This document shows, piece by piece, positions 1 to 7,077 of a stretch of DNA of 35,461 nucleotides (position 1 is its first letter; the number at the start of each line of letters is the position of its first letter). Source of the stretch: Pseudomonadota bacterium (GTDB lineage: Bacteria; Pseudomonadota; Gammaproteobacteria; Xanthomonadales; SZUA-38); assembly GCA_039033415.1 (NCBI GenBank), contig JBCCCR010000045.1, positions 1 to 35,461 on the forward strand, read 5' to 3'. Below the pieces are notes generated by a model, which was not told where the DNA came from, did no database searches, and saw only the letters and a list, made by a program, of their open reading frames with translations. Made by a program: the position numbers and the translations under genes.

Positions 1-2
1 AA

Positions 3-124
3 AGATTGGAATGGTTCGAAATGAGCCCAGAGGCAGCGCTTGCGTGTGTAGATGAAGCCATCACGCAGCATTTACGCATTCATGGATCTAAGCCATTGAT
101 TGAAAAGCGTTATCCGCCGAAAAA

Positions 125-146
<22 letters not shown>
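3..146 (+). CDS. Possible 3' end of an unidentified gene cut by the window edge
   Basis: An open frame enters from the left edge and runs 47 codons to a TGA at 144-146. The last codons lie antisense over the 3' end of the tRNA-Leu gene. The peptide (…WFEMSPEAALACVDEAI…) matches no family I recognise. Base composition is visibly lower in G+C than the genes to the right. A gene whose end runs into a tRNA 3' end is a common arrangement where an element has integrated at that tRNA, but no integrase or attachment repeat is visible here. It could equally be a chance open frame. Coding status is uncertain. Confidence 0.25.
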
Positions 147-211
<65 letters not shown>

Positions 212-245
212 AGGCTTCCGGCCCGGTCGGGCCAGCGGAGGCGGG

Positions 246-274
246 ACTTTATCGACCTCGGTGGTGATTGTCAA
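246..274 (-). promoter_or_regulatory. Sigma-70 promoter of tRNA-Leu
   Basis: On the minus strand a perfect -35 TTGACA (269-274) is separated by exactly 17 bp from a -10 TAAAGT (246-251), which matches TATAAT at four of six positions. The predicted transcription start is near 239-240. This leaves a leader of about 28 nt before the mature tRNA 5' end at 211. The GC-rich bases just after the -10 (CCCGCC) resemble the stringent-control discriminator of stable-RNA promoters. The rest of 275-490 shows no convincing gene. Confidence 0.75.
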
Positions 275-493
275 TGCGACGTTGGGCAGGCTTGTGGCGG
301 GGCCGGGACAAGGCAGCGAGCGGTCCTGAACACGCTGGCGCCGAATATTGCGCGCGACGAAAGATTAAGGTGAGGTCAACGATCCGCCCGCTCAGATCCG
401 GGGCCGTTTGGACAGACCGCGACCTCGGGGCGGAGTATAGGTTTCGTGAAGATGTGGGGCCCGGAAAGACCACGGTTGTTTACACTCTGAACC

Positions 494-516
494 GGAAAAC
501 CGCGTACGGTTTTTCC
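494..516. terminator. Hairpin with flanking A/T tracts after the phosphorelay operon
   Basis: GGAAAACCG (494-502) and CGGTTTTTCC (507-516) form an inverted repeat with a 4-base loop, starting 3 bases beyond the stop codon of the Hpt gene. On the minus strand the short GC stem (CCG-TACG-CGG) is preceded by A5 and followed by T4, the pattern of a compact bidirectional Rho-independent terminator. The GC stem is short, so efficiency is uncertain. It marks the natural end of the six-gene operon. Confidence 0.5.
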
Positions 517-519
517 AGG

Positions 520-873
520 CTAAAGAAACCGACCCGGGTAGCGCATCAGCTGAAGCACGCGGTGCATGCGGTGGCGGGTCTCTGCCGGTAGCCCTCGGGC
601 AGGCCGTTCCTCGAGCAGCTGATCCAGTTCGCCCTGCAGCGCGTCGAACTCCTCGAATAGATCCTTCAGCTCAAACAGGCCGGCGCTGCCGCGTAGCTGG
701 TGAACTTCGGTGCGAAGCATCCTCAGTGCCTCCCGATCCGGCGGGTCAGCCAGACACTGATCCTGCCATTGCTCCATCTGGTCTGCCCGGCTGGCAAAGG
801 TATCGACGAACTGGGCCTTCAAGCGCACGATATGCGCAGCGGTTGCCGGCTTTAGATCGCGCCGGCTACTCAC
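520..873 (-). CDS. Hpt-domain histidine phosphotransfer protein
   Basis: This 117-residue protein is almost entirely one Hpt domain. The phosphoacceptor motif is LRTEVHQLRGSAGLF, with His58 in the characteristic H-x-L-(K/R)-G-S-A-G context. The remainder is predicted helical, as expected for an Hpt four-helix bundle. It would carry phosphate between the receiver of the hybrid kinase encoded just upstream and the OmpR-type regulator at the head of the operon. The start is a GTG at 873 that overlaps the end of the kinase gene by 8 bp, so translation is probably coupled. It is the last gene of the operon, followed immediately by a terminator-like hairpin. Family assignment is firm; the phosphotransfer partners are inferred from position. 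Confidence 0.85.
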   Translation of the reverse strand: MSSRRDLKPATAAHIVRLKAQFVDTFASRADQMEQWQDQCLADPPDREALRMLRTEVHQLRGSAGLFELKDLFEEFDALQGELDQLLEERPARGLPAETRHRMHRVLQLMRYPGRFL

Positions 874-2377
874 GCGGTAGGCCGGTCAAAGCCTGCTGAA
901 TTGTGCTCGCCAGCGCCACCAGTTCGAATGGCTTGGCGATGAAACCCTGGCATCCGGCCTGGCGCGTGCGGCGAGCGACGTCTTCGCCGGTCGCCGCCGA
1001 CATGGCGAGCACGGGCAGCTCCGGCGCTCGACTCTTTAGGGCGCTGACCACTTCAAGCCCGTCGCTGCCGTAGAGATCCAGATCCACCAACGCTAGGTCT
1101 GGAAGGCGCTGCTGGCTGATCACGCTCGTAACCTCCGCCAGACTGGCTCGGCAGTCCACCTCATGCCCCGCGTCAGCCAGCGCCAGGCTCAGCACCGCGC
1201 GAATGTTGCTGTCGTCGTCGACAACCAGGATTCGCGCCTGGGTGCTCGCCACAGTTTTGGCCCGCGCGATGGGTGGTCGTGCCGGCAGCGGCAGCTCGAG
1301 CGTGAAACACGACCCTTCCCCGGGTGTGCTGCTGACCGTCAGCGTGCCGTCCATCGCCTCCGCAAGCTGTCGACTGATGGCCAGTCCAAGCCCGGCACCG
1401 GGGCGGCCAGCGGCGCCGGCACCGCGCTCAAAGGGCACAAAAATTCGCTCGAGCTCAGCCGGTGTGATGCCGCTGCCGCTGTCGGTAACCGAGACCTGCA
1501 GCCGCTGCCCGGAGACCCGCCAGGACAGCTCAATACCGCCGGTTTCCGTGTGACGCACCGCATTGGTCAGCAGGTTGATCAGAATCTGTCGGCAGCGCAC
1601 CGGATCGAGGACAAGGTCCAGCGCCGCCGCGGCTGGCGCGTTTAAGGTCAGCTCCAGGTGCTTGGCGGCCGCCAGCGGATGCATCTGCCGGACGATTCCG
1701 GAGAAAAGCACCCCGGCATCGGTGGTCTCCCGATTGATCACCACCTCGCCACTCTCAGCAGCGCCGTGTTCAAGCAGATTGTCGATCAACGACAACAGAT
1801 AGAGCGCCGACTCCCGGATACCTGACAGCGCCTGTTCGGGCCCGGCAACACCCTGCTGCATCAGCTCGGTGAAACCCATGACGGCAGTCAGCGGAGACCG
1901 AAACTCATGAGACATGCCCGCGATAAAACGGCTCTTGGCGGTGCTGGCCGTCTCGGCCTCCGCCCGAGCCTGCTCCAGCGCCTCAGTGAGCTTTTCGAGA
2001 CGCCGATTCAATAGCTGGATCTCATGCGCCTGCTGCTGGACATTCTGGGTTACCGCATGGCTCGCGCTCGCGTCGATCAGCAGCACCTCGTAGCCAGCCT
2101 CAGCGGCAAAAACGTGAACATCGACGATCTGCCTGGAGTCCAGGTTTACGACCGGAAATGAGACTGGCGCAACGCCTTCCGCGCCCACCAGGCAGGGCAG
2201 AATTTCCGGGAGGTCGACGCCGGGCTCCGCGCCAGCCAGTAGCTGCGCCCCGAGGCTGCGCTGCACGCAAAGCGCTTGATCCGTTTCGATCCACTGCGGC
2301 GCCTGCGTGGCAGTCAGGACGTCAAAAACCCGTTCCCGTATGTTGTCCGGCAAGTGAATCTGGGCCAGCGCGTTCAC
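866..2377 (-). CDS. Hybrid histidine kinase with C-terminal receiver
   Basis: A 503-residue soluble hybrid kinase with no transmembrane segment. Residues 1-110 form an unidentified sensory region, possibly PAS-like. A coiled-coil linker (about 115-147) leads to a HisKA domain with MSHEFRSPL (phospho-His157). The HATPase_c domain has an N-box (NLLTNAVRH, Asn272), a G1 box (DSGSGI, 299-304) and a G2 box (GAGLGLAIS, 328-336). The receiver domain (381-500) has the acidic cluster DDD 387-389, probable phosphoacceptor Asp432, Ser460 and Lys482. The GTG start overlaps the GTPase stop codon as GTGA, implying translational coupling. With no membrane anchor of its own, it probably senses a cytoplasmic signal or a partner such as the GTPase; that is inference. 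All catalytic motifs appear intact. Confidence 0.93.
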   Translation of the reverse strand: MNALAQIHLPDNIRERVFDVLTATQAPQWIETDQALCVQRSLGAQLLAGAEPGVDLPEILPCLVGAEGVAPVSFPVVNLDSRQIVDVHVFAAEAGYEVLLIDASASHAVTQNVQQQAHEIQLLNRRLEKLTEALEQARAEAETASTAKSRFIAGMSHEFRSPLTAVMGFTELMQQGVAGPEQALSGIRESALYLLSLIDNLLEHGAAESGEVVINRETTDAGVLFSGIVRQMHPLAAAKHLELTLNAPAAAALDLVLDPVRCRQILINLLTNAVRHTETGGIELSWRVSGQRLQVSVTDSGSGITPAELERIFVPFERGAGAAGRPGAGLGLAISRQLAEAMDGTLTVSSTPGEGSCFTLELPLPARPPIARAKTVASTQARILVVDDDSNIRAVLSLALADAGHEVDCRASLAEVTSVISQQRLPDLALVDLDLYGSDGLEVVSALKSRAPELPVLAMSAATGEDVARRTRQAGCQGFIAKPFELVALASTIQQALTGLPRE

Positions 2378-2889
2378 GACGACGGGTCCGATTCCACCGC
2401 CAGCCGGGCGGCCAAAGCCAGCACGGCCGTTTCCACGTTGAAACCCGTTTTAGCGCTGGTGGTATGGACGTTCCAGCCGTCTTCGGCGAGTTCTGTGAGG
2501 GCCATGTCGTCGATTTCCCGCTCCTGGGCGAGGTCCGATTTATTTGCGAGCAAACACCATGGCACCGGTCCGAACTGCGCCGCAACTTCGGTTTTTAATT
2601 TGGTTGCAGTTGTTAACGTCTCGCGTCGGGTCAGGTCACAAACCAAAATAAATCCAGCTGATCCCCGCACGTAGCTGGTCTGGAGCGCGCTGAGCTCATC
2701 AGCGCCAGCCACATCCCACAACACCAGTTTGATCGGACCGGAGTCCTGGAGATGAACCGTCTTGGTGTCGATCTTGACACCCACAGTGGTGAGATAGCGT
2801 TCCGAAAATGCCTCGTCGACAAAACGACGCACCAGGCTGGTTTTTCCTACGGCAAAATCGCCAAGAATGCAGACCTTAACGCTCTTCAT
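2374..2889 (-). CDS. Rab/Ras-like small GTPase
   Basis: A 171-residue single-domain GTPase. Motifs in order: P-loop GDFAVGKTS (10-18); switch I YLTTVGVKI, with the Mg-binding Thr in the Rab-like T-x-G-V context; switch II WDVAGADE (58-65); base-recognition NKSD (116-119); and TSAK (144-147). The residue aligned with the catalytic Gln of Ras (DTAGQE) is Ala63, so intrinsic hydrolysis may be slow. There is no C-terminal Cys, so no prenylation-type anchor. I chose the ATG at 2889 because GGAAG lies 6 bases upstream; an in-frame start at 2922 would add 11 residues but lacks that site. The gene overlaps the upstream gene by 14 bp and the kinase by 4 bp. It resembles bacterial Rab-like/MglA-type switches. 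Its target is unknown; the operon suggests the adjacent membrane protein as regulator or effector. Confidence 0.92.
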   Translation of the reverse strand: MKSVKVCILGDFAVGKTSLVRRFVDEAFSERYLTTVGVKIDTKTVHLQDSGPIKLVLWDVAGADELSALQTSYVRGSAGFILVCDLTRRETLTTATKLKTEVAAQFGPVPWCLLANKSDLAQEREIDDMALTELAEDGWNVHTTSAKTGFNVETAVLALAARLAVESDPSS

Positions 2890-4243
2890 CAGCGGCTTCC
2901 GGGCTGACGGGTCCATCGTCAATCTGCGTCAAACCGCTGATTTCAACCGGCACATTGATGCGTGCAAACTCCAGGTGTGCAGCCAGCTGGCGATACCAAT
3001 ACCGGTCCGCGCCGCCTGACACAACGATTGAGCCTCCCTGAAGGTCAACGGCCACGCCCGGCGGCAGCGGCGCCAGTGCCCGGACAAATCGCCGCAGCTC
3101 AATCTGCGGCTCGGCGGAGACAAACGGCGTGACCGAAAGCAGCACCTCACCGTCCGCGTAACCTGCACCGCGAACCAGTTCCGACGGGCTGTCAGCCAGC
3201 GGGTCAGCCAGCAGCTTCAGCTCCGGCGGCTGCCGGTCCAGCAGCCCTTCTACCCACACCACGCCGGGGACGGTCGCGATGGTTGCCTCTAACGCCAACC
3301 ATTGCTGCTTTGCTTCCTGGGCGCGATAGATCCAGTGGCCCGCCGCTCCGAGGCCGGCGAGCAGGAGGAGGAGCAGGATGGGTCCGGCGATTCGCGGCGG
3401 GCGGCGCTTGGCCTCCTGCTGATCCTGCGCGCTGAACGCCAGCAGTTTCTCGAGCTTCGCGATCAGCGGTGCCGGGGGCTCTTCGTTGCCGCTGAACTCG
3501 TGTAGATAAGTCCCGTGGTCCTGGTGAATCACGGCCAGGTGGTCGCGTAGAGTGATCCGTAGCGTCAGCGGCGGCTGACCCTCCAGCACCAGCGCCAGCC
3601 GAGCGTGTGGTCCGGTCAGCACCCACAACACCCGGTCGCCCAGCTCGGCGCTAGACAGCTCACCTTCCTCCTCTCCGGTCGAGTCGGCGACAAAGTCCTC
3701 AATGGCTGTGAGCATGGCCGCGACCGCATCACGATCCATCCCGGGGCTGTCGGTCAATTCACCGACCCGGCAGACCAGCAGACCGTTCTCCTTGCTGATC
3801 AGCAGCGCCTCGGCAACGCGGTAGGTCATGGTATGGCGCAGGACAACCTCGCGGAACGGTACGCCCGTGCGCCAGGCCTCGAGACGCCAGCGAAGGTTAC
3901 GCAAACTAAAACCGTCCGCCAGACTCTGATTCAAGCCCTCCAGCGCCGCTCGCAGCGTTTCCGCAATGGATCTACGGATCGCCGGACCCATCACAGGGAA
4001 CAGGATCTCTACCAGGCTATGGGGGTTTTCGGTGACCGATTCGTGGAGCGCCTTGGACACGGGCTCACGCAGCGCTTCGGCCATGTCGTCGTCGTGACTG
4101 CGCTGGCGGATGGCGTCCGGTAAAACCTCCGCCACATCCGGCATCCGCTGCTGAGATTCGGCAACCCGTCTGCCCTGCTCTCGCATCGCCGCCTGGTCGG
4201 CTTCGATGCCCAGCAGCTCACGCAGACGATGAACGTTGGACAT
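2876..4243 (-). CDS. Membrane protein with Roadblock-like and BON-like regions
   Basis: A 455-residue protein with one transmembrane segment at about 286-305. The cytoplasmic N-terminal part contains a helical stretch (FPVMGPAIRRSIAETLRAAL, 82-101) and then an alpha/beta region (about 133-250, LRHTMTYRVAEALLISKENG…) that looks like a Roadblock/longin-type fold, the fold of MglB-like GTPase regulators. After the membrane, residues 315-440 resemble the BON-like linker of a family of OmpA-domain proteins that share this N-terminal region. Here the protein stops with no OmpA peptidoglycan-binding domain. It lies 6 bp after the coiled-coil gene and overlaps the GTPase gene. Inference: it anchors or regulates the small GTPase at the inner membrane. 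The resemblance is from memory and should be tested with profile searches. Confidence 0.7.
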   Translation of the reverse strand: MSNVHRLRELLGIEADQAAMREQGRRVAESQQRMPDVAEVLPDAIRQRSHDDDMAEALREPVSKALHESVTENPHSLVEILFPVMGPAIRRSIAETLRAALEGLNQSLADGFSLRNLRWRLEAWRTGVPFREVVLRHTMTYRVAEALLISKENGLLVCRVGELTDSPGMDRDAVAAMLTAIEDFVADSTGEEEGELSSAELGDRVLWVLTGPHARLALVLEGQPPLTLRITLRDHLAVIHQDHGTYLHEFSGNEEPPAPLIAKLEKLLAFSAQDQQEAKRRPPRIAGPILLLLLLAGLGAAGHWIYRAQEAKQQWLALEATIATVPGVVWVEGLLDRQPPELKLLADPLADSPSELVRGAGYADGEVLLSVTPFVSAEPQIELRRFVRALAPLPPGVAVDLQGGSIVVSGGADRYWYRQLAAHLEFARINVPVEISGLTQIDDGPVSPEAADEER

Positions 4244-4249
4244 GGGCTG

Positions 4250-4789
4250 TTACCGGCGGCGTTTTCGAGGTGCCTTCGGCGGGGCGTCCAGCGTGCTGGC
4301 AACCGTCCCGAGCAGCTTGGCAAGTTCCTTGCGGCTGATGTTTTGTGCGGTTAGCTGGCTGTTGAGATCCTCGAGAGCCTTACCCTGGGCGGCACCCTGG
4401 TCACCCAGCTGGCTTTCCAGCGATGCGGTCATCTCATTGAGTGACTGATTGAGGGCATCGAGCTGTTCGTTGGTCTGAGACTCCACGCTGGCAAGCTGCT
4501 CACCGGCCTCCCTGGCCTGGTTTTGCAGCAGCGCATCGAGCGACTCGTCGCCATCGCGTCGCTCAGCCTGCTCCGCCTCGAGCATCTGCTTGAGCTCAGT
4601 TAGCGACTTGTCGAGCTCATCGAGTCGCTTGTTGAAAGCATCGGAGACTTTCTTGAGACTCTGCTCCAGCTTGCGTTCCACGCCGCGAAAGCGCTGCTCA
4701 TAGTCTTTGATATGAGCGCCAAAAATGATCTCGCGGATCTGGTCGACGTTATCCGCAGTAGCCTCCTCTTCGGGTGCTTTCTTTGCCAT
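4250..4789 (-). CDS. Coiled-coil protein of the GTPase operon
   Basis: I chose the ATG at 4789 (179 residues, MAKKAPEEEATADNV…). It has an AGGG site upstream and avoids reading back into the response-regulator gene; the longer frame starting at 4966 overlaps that gene antisense to nothing conserved. Residues 20-160 are a nearly continuous amphipathic helix rich in Glu, Gln, Leu and Lys, predicted to form a long coiled coil. The tail is strongly basic (KAPRKRRR). There is no signal peptide or membrane segment. It sits 35 bp after the response regulator and 6 bp before the membrane-protein gene. Its motif IIFGAHIKDYEQRF near the N-terminus resembles coiled-coil proteins that accompany bacterial small GTPases, but I cannot name a family. 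A scaffold role is a guess. Confidence 0.75.
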   Translation of the reverse strand: MAKKAPEEEATADNVDQIREIIFGAHIKDYEQRFRGVERKLEQSLKKVSDAFNKRLDELDKSLTELKQMLEAEQAERRDGDESLDALLQNQAREAGEQLASVESQTNEQLDALNQSLNEMTASLESQLGDQGAAQGKALEDLNSQLTAQNISRKELAKLLGTVASTLDAPPKAPRKRRR

Positions 4790-4824
4790 TGCTTTTTCCC
4801 TGAAACCCAACGCTGACCAGCATT

Positions 4825-5505
4825 CTACACGCGCTGAAGCCGATATCCCTGCTGGTAGACGCTGCGCAGCTCCCAGCCCTCGTCCGGCGTCCACCCCAAC
4901 TTCTTGCGAAGGCGGCTGGCGTGGGTGTCTACGGTGCGGGTTTCCACGGACGTACTCAGTCCCCATACTTCAAACATGATGCGTTCGCGCGTAACCACCG
5001 CGTTGAGGTTTTCCACCAGCGCCACCGCCATCTGAAACTCACGACGGGTCAGCTTGATCGGCTTGCCGGCCACGGTGGCTTTCTCGCTGCGTCGATCAAA
5101 TTCATACTCGCCCTCGCGCAGCAGCCAGTGCGGCGTGGGCTCCGCCGTTCGCCGGATCAGCGCGTTGGTGCGGGCGATCAGCACGCTCCGGTCAAACGGT
5201 TTTGTGAGGTAATCGTCAGCGCCGCTGTCGAGCGCTTCCACCAGGTCGGCGTTGCTGTCCCGACCGGTCAGAAATAGCACCGGCAAAGTTGCCTGCTGAC
5301 TCTCGCGCAGCCATTTCAATACGCCGAGACCCTGCACGTCGGGGAGTTCCCAGTCCAAGATAGCGAGCTGATAGTCGCGATGCAGAAAACCTTTGACGAA
5401 GTCTTTTGACGTGGCAAACAGGTCCGTTTCAAAGCCGGCATCCTGAAGCCATGCTTTGACCAGTTCGCCCTGGTGCTCATCGTCTTCCAGATACGCTATC
5501 AACAT
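4825..5505 (-). CDS. OmpR/PhoB-family response regulator
   Basis: This 226-residue protein has an N-terminal receiver (1-118): acidic pair ED at 7-8, phosphoacceptor Asp51 (AILDWELPD), Thr80 and Lys102. The C-terminal winged-helix DNA-binding domain (about 128-226) carries KLTRREFQMAVALVEN, the recognition-helix stretch TVDTHASRLRKKLGW, and the terminal YQQGYRL. All receiver active-site residues are present. It is the first gene of the operon that ends with the hybrid kinase and the Hpt protein, so it is the probable output of that phosphorelay. It is transcribed divergently from the beta-barrel/C25 peptidase operon across a 389-bp region full of dyad symmetries, which could be its binding targets (inference). 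No strong ribosome-binding site precedes the ATG. Confidence 0.93.
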   Translation of the reverse strand: MLIAYLEDDEHQGELVKAWLQDAGFETDLFATSKDFVKGFLHRDYQLAILDWELPDVQGLGVLKWLRESQQATLPVLFLTGRDSNADLVEALDSGADDYLTKPFDRSVLIARTNALIRRTAEPTPHWLLREGEYEFDRRSEKATVAGKPIKLTRREFQMAVALVENLNAVVTRERIMFEVWGLSTSVETRTVDTHASRLRKKLGWTPDEGWELRSVYQQGYRLQRV

Positions 5506-5655
5506 GGACCGATGGGAGTTAGGAAATAAGACCCTATGTTAGCGCACGCTCGAGTAGAAACCGTAGCCCCTCCAACTGGAAGCGTCGCAGAAAGCTGTAA
5601 ACAAATGTGTTCAGTGTTTGTTCGCTCAAGGCCTGCTGCGTAGTCTCGATAGTCG

Positions 5656-5762
5656 CAAAAGGCGCCAGATCGAAAGCCCGGTAACCGGTTTCTGCGCATC
5701 GTCCAGTGCCTCCCCCTATGGTAGGCGATGCACCCTGTCCGGGTCAGATCTGGTGCCTTTTG
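5656..5762. repeat. Long-arm inverted repeat in the divergent intergenic region
   Basis: CAAAAGGCGCCAGATC (5656-5671) pairs with GATCTGGTGCCTTTTG (5747-5762): 16 consecutive pairs with one G-U. A second helix, CCCGG (5677-5681) with CCGGG (5739-5743), stacks inside it. The arms enclose about 57 nt. The region 5506-5894 lies between divergent genes and contains no convincing ORF. The structure could be an RNA leader element, a pair of inverted regulator sites, or the relic of a small mobile repeat. It does not match the c-di-GMP or cobalamin riboswitch signatures I know. Confidence 0.6.
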
Positions 5763-5777
5763 TCGCAGTCACGCCGC

Positions 5778-5817
5778 CGCTGATCAGCGCTTTTGTGACA
5801 CCCGGTAAACCTTTACC
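5778..5817. promoter_or_regulatory. Two palindromes upstream of the beta-barrel operon
   Basis: CGCTGATCAGCG (5778-5789) is a perfect 12-bp palindrome. GGTAAACCTTTACC (5804-5817) is a perfect 6-bp dyad with a 2-base centre. Both lie 80-115 bp before the start codon of the beta-barrel gene. They are candidate operators for a dimeric regulator, such as the OmpR-type protein encoded divergently, although OmpR-family sites are more often direct repeats. A possible -10 (TATAAG, 5858-5863) follows, without a good -35. Confidence 0.35.
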
Positions 5818-5894
5818 TAAGCCGTGCTCCGTGCACTCCCCTCTGACCAACCTTTTCTATAAGGTGCGCAGCAGCTCAATCACCGCTTTGATAC

Positions 5895-7061
5895 ATGCAA
5901 CGTCAATGGTTCTGTGCAGGACTCTTGCTACTGATCGGCTCCCTGGGTCATACCCAGGAGGCCGGTGTGAGTGTGGGCCGTCTTCAGCTTTATCCGACGT
6001 TTGGCGCTGCCCTTGGCTATGACGACAACGTTACGCTTTCCAATGACGGTCCGATCAGCAGCCGCTACCTGCTCCTGGAGCCCGGCGTCCGGGCCGAGCT
6101 GACCGGGCGCCGATCTCGGCTGCGTGCGCAGTACCGCCTGTCTGACGGCGACTTTGCCGACTCGGACCGGGACGACTTCACCGATCAGTTTTTCGACCTG
6201 GGCTGGGGTTATCAAGCCAGCGTTCGGTCCGAATGGCAGATCGACGCGCGCTGGCATGAGGCGCACGATCGGCGAGGTGAAGCGCTGCGCGAGAACTTTG
6301 ACGATACGCTGGACCGGGATGTTGACGAGTATCGGGATCACGGCCTCGGCGTCACCTACCGCTACGGCGCATCGGGTGCGCGCGGACGCCTCGCCGTGTT
6401 TGCGGACCTTGCCGACCGGCGCTATCTAAACAATCGGGATTTCACTCGGGAAGGCGACTTTGAGCAGTCACGCATCGGCGGCGAGTTCAGCTGGCGAACC
6501 GGCGCCCGAACCACCGCGCTGGTTCAGGCCAGCCGCAGCGACATCGACTACGACGTCAACATCCGCGACAGCGTGCAGCGACAGCTGGCCCTCGGGCTCC
6601 GGTGGGACGGGGCGCCAACGAGTGATGCACGACTTTTGGTCGGGCGGCTTGAGCGATCCGCGCAGCTCGGCGGTCAGGCTGATTTCCAGGGTCTGTTTTG
6701 GGAAGCCGCAGCGTCCTGGCGGCCCCTTGAGCGCAGCGAGTTCACGCTGCTAACCGGTCGCGCCACCGACGAAGCTTTCGGCGGCGCCAGCTTCCTGGTC
6801 CGCGAGCGGCACTCACTGGGTTGGCGTCATCAGTGGCGAAGCCGGCTCAGCAGCAGCCTCGACCTGTCGTGGGCGGAAGAGGATCTAAGGCCAAACCAGC
6901 GTGCTGACGATATTCAGCAGGTGGGCCTGAGCGTAGACTACACATTCCGTCGCTGGATGCTGGTCGGACTCGGCTGGCGTCACGTCGAGCGCCGCTCCAG
7001 CAGCGACCGCTTCGACTACCGGCGCAATGAGGTGCTGCTGTCGATGCAGGTGAGCCTGTAG
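5895..7061 (+). CDS. Outer-membrane beta-barrel protein (BBP2-like)
   Basis: A 388-residue protein with a signal peptide (MQRQWFCAGLLLLIGSLGHT, about residues 1-20) and cleavage near TQ-EAG. The mature part opens with LYPTFGAALGYDDNVTLS. The 'Y-D-D-N-V' turn near the N-terminus is typical of the beta-barrel porin 2 / exosortase-associated outer-membrane group (PF10082-like). The rest consists of alternating polar/hydrophobic strands with many Arg, Tyr and Trp girdle residues, as expected of a barrel of about 14-18 strands. The last residues (LLSMQVSL) form a terminal strand but lack the usual final Phe. The next gene begins 16 bp downstream, so the two are almost certainly co-transcribed. It could help export or anchor the giant neighbour; that is inference. 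No clear ribosome-binding site precedes the ATG. Confidence 0.75.
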   Translation: MQRQWFCAGLLLLIGSLGHTQEAGVSVGRLQLYPTFGAALGYDDNVTLSNDGPISSRYLLLEPGVRAELTGRRSRLRAQYRLSDGDFADSDRDDFTDQFFDLGWGYQASVRSEWQIDARWHEAHDRRGEALRENFDDTLDRDVDEYRDHGLGVTYRYGASGARGRLAVFADLADRRYLNNRDFTREGDFEQSRIGGEFSWRTGARTTALVQASRSDIDYDVNIRDSVQRQLALGLRWDGAPTSDARLLVGRLERSAQLGGQADFQGLFWEAAASWRPLERSEFTLLTGRATDEAFGGASFLVRERHSLGWRHQWRSRLSSSLDLSWAEEDLRPNQRADDIQQVGLSVDYTFRRWMLVGLGWRHVERRSSSDRFDYRRNEVLLSMQVSL

Positions 7062-7077
7062 CGCAGGAATGTTGAGC

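Noticed and set aside
268-591. A 107-codon plus-strand frame between the tRNA and the Hpt gene
   Set aside because: It covers the tRNA promoter and the operon terminator and runs into the Hpt gene; the sequence is Arg-rich with no family resemblance.
5641-5820. A c-di-GMP or cobalamin riboswitch
   Set aside because: The GGTAACCGG-like strings suggested it, but the conserved core motifs of either class are absent on both strands.
5618-6022. A 134-codon plus-strand frame across the divergent intergenic region
   Set aside because: It overlaps the start of the barrel gene in another frame and spans the inverted repeats; composition looks non-coding.
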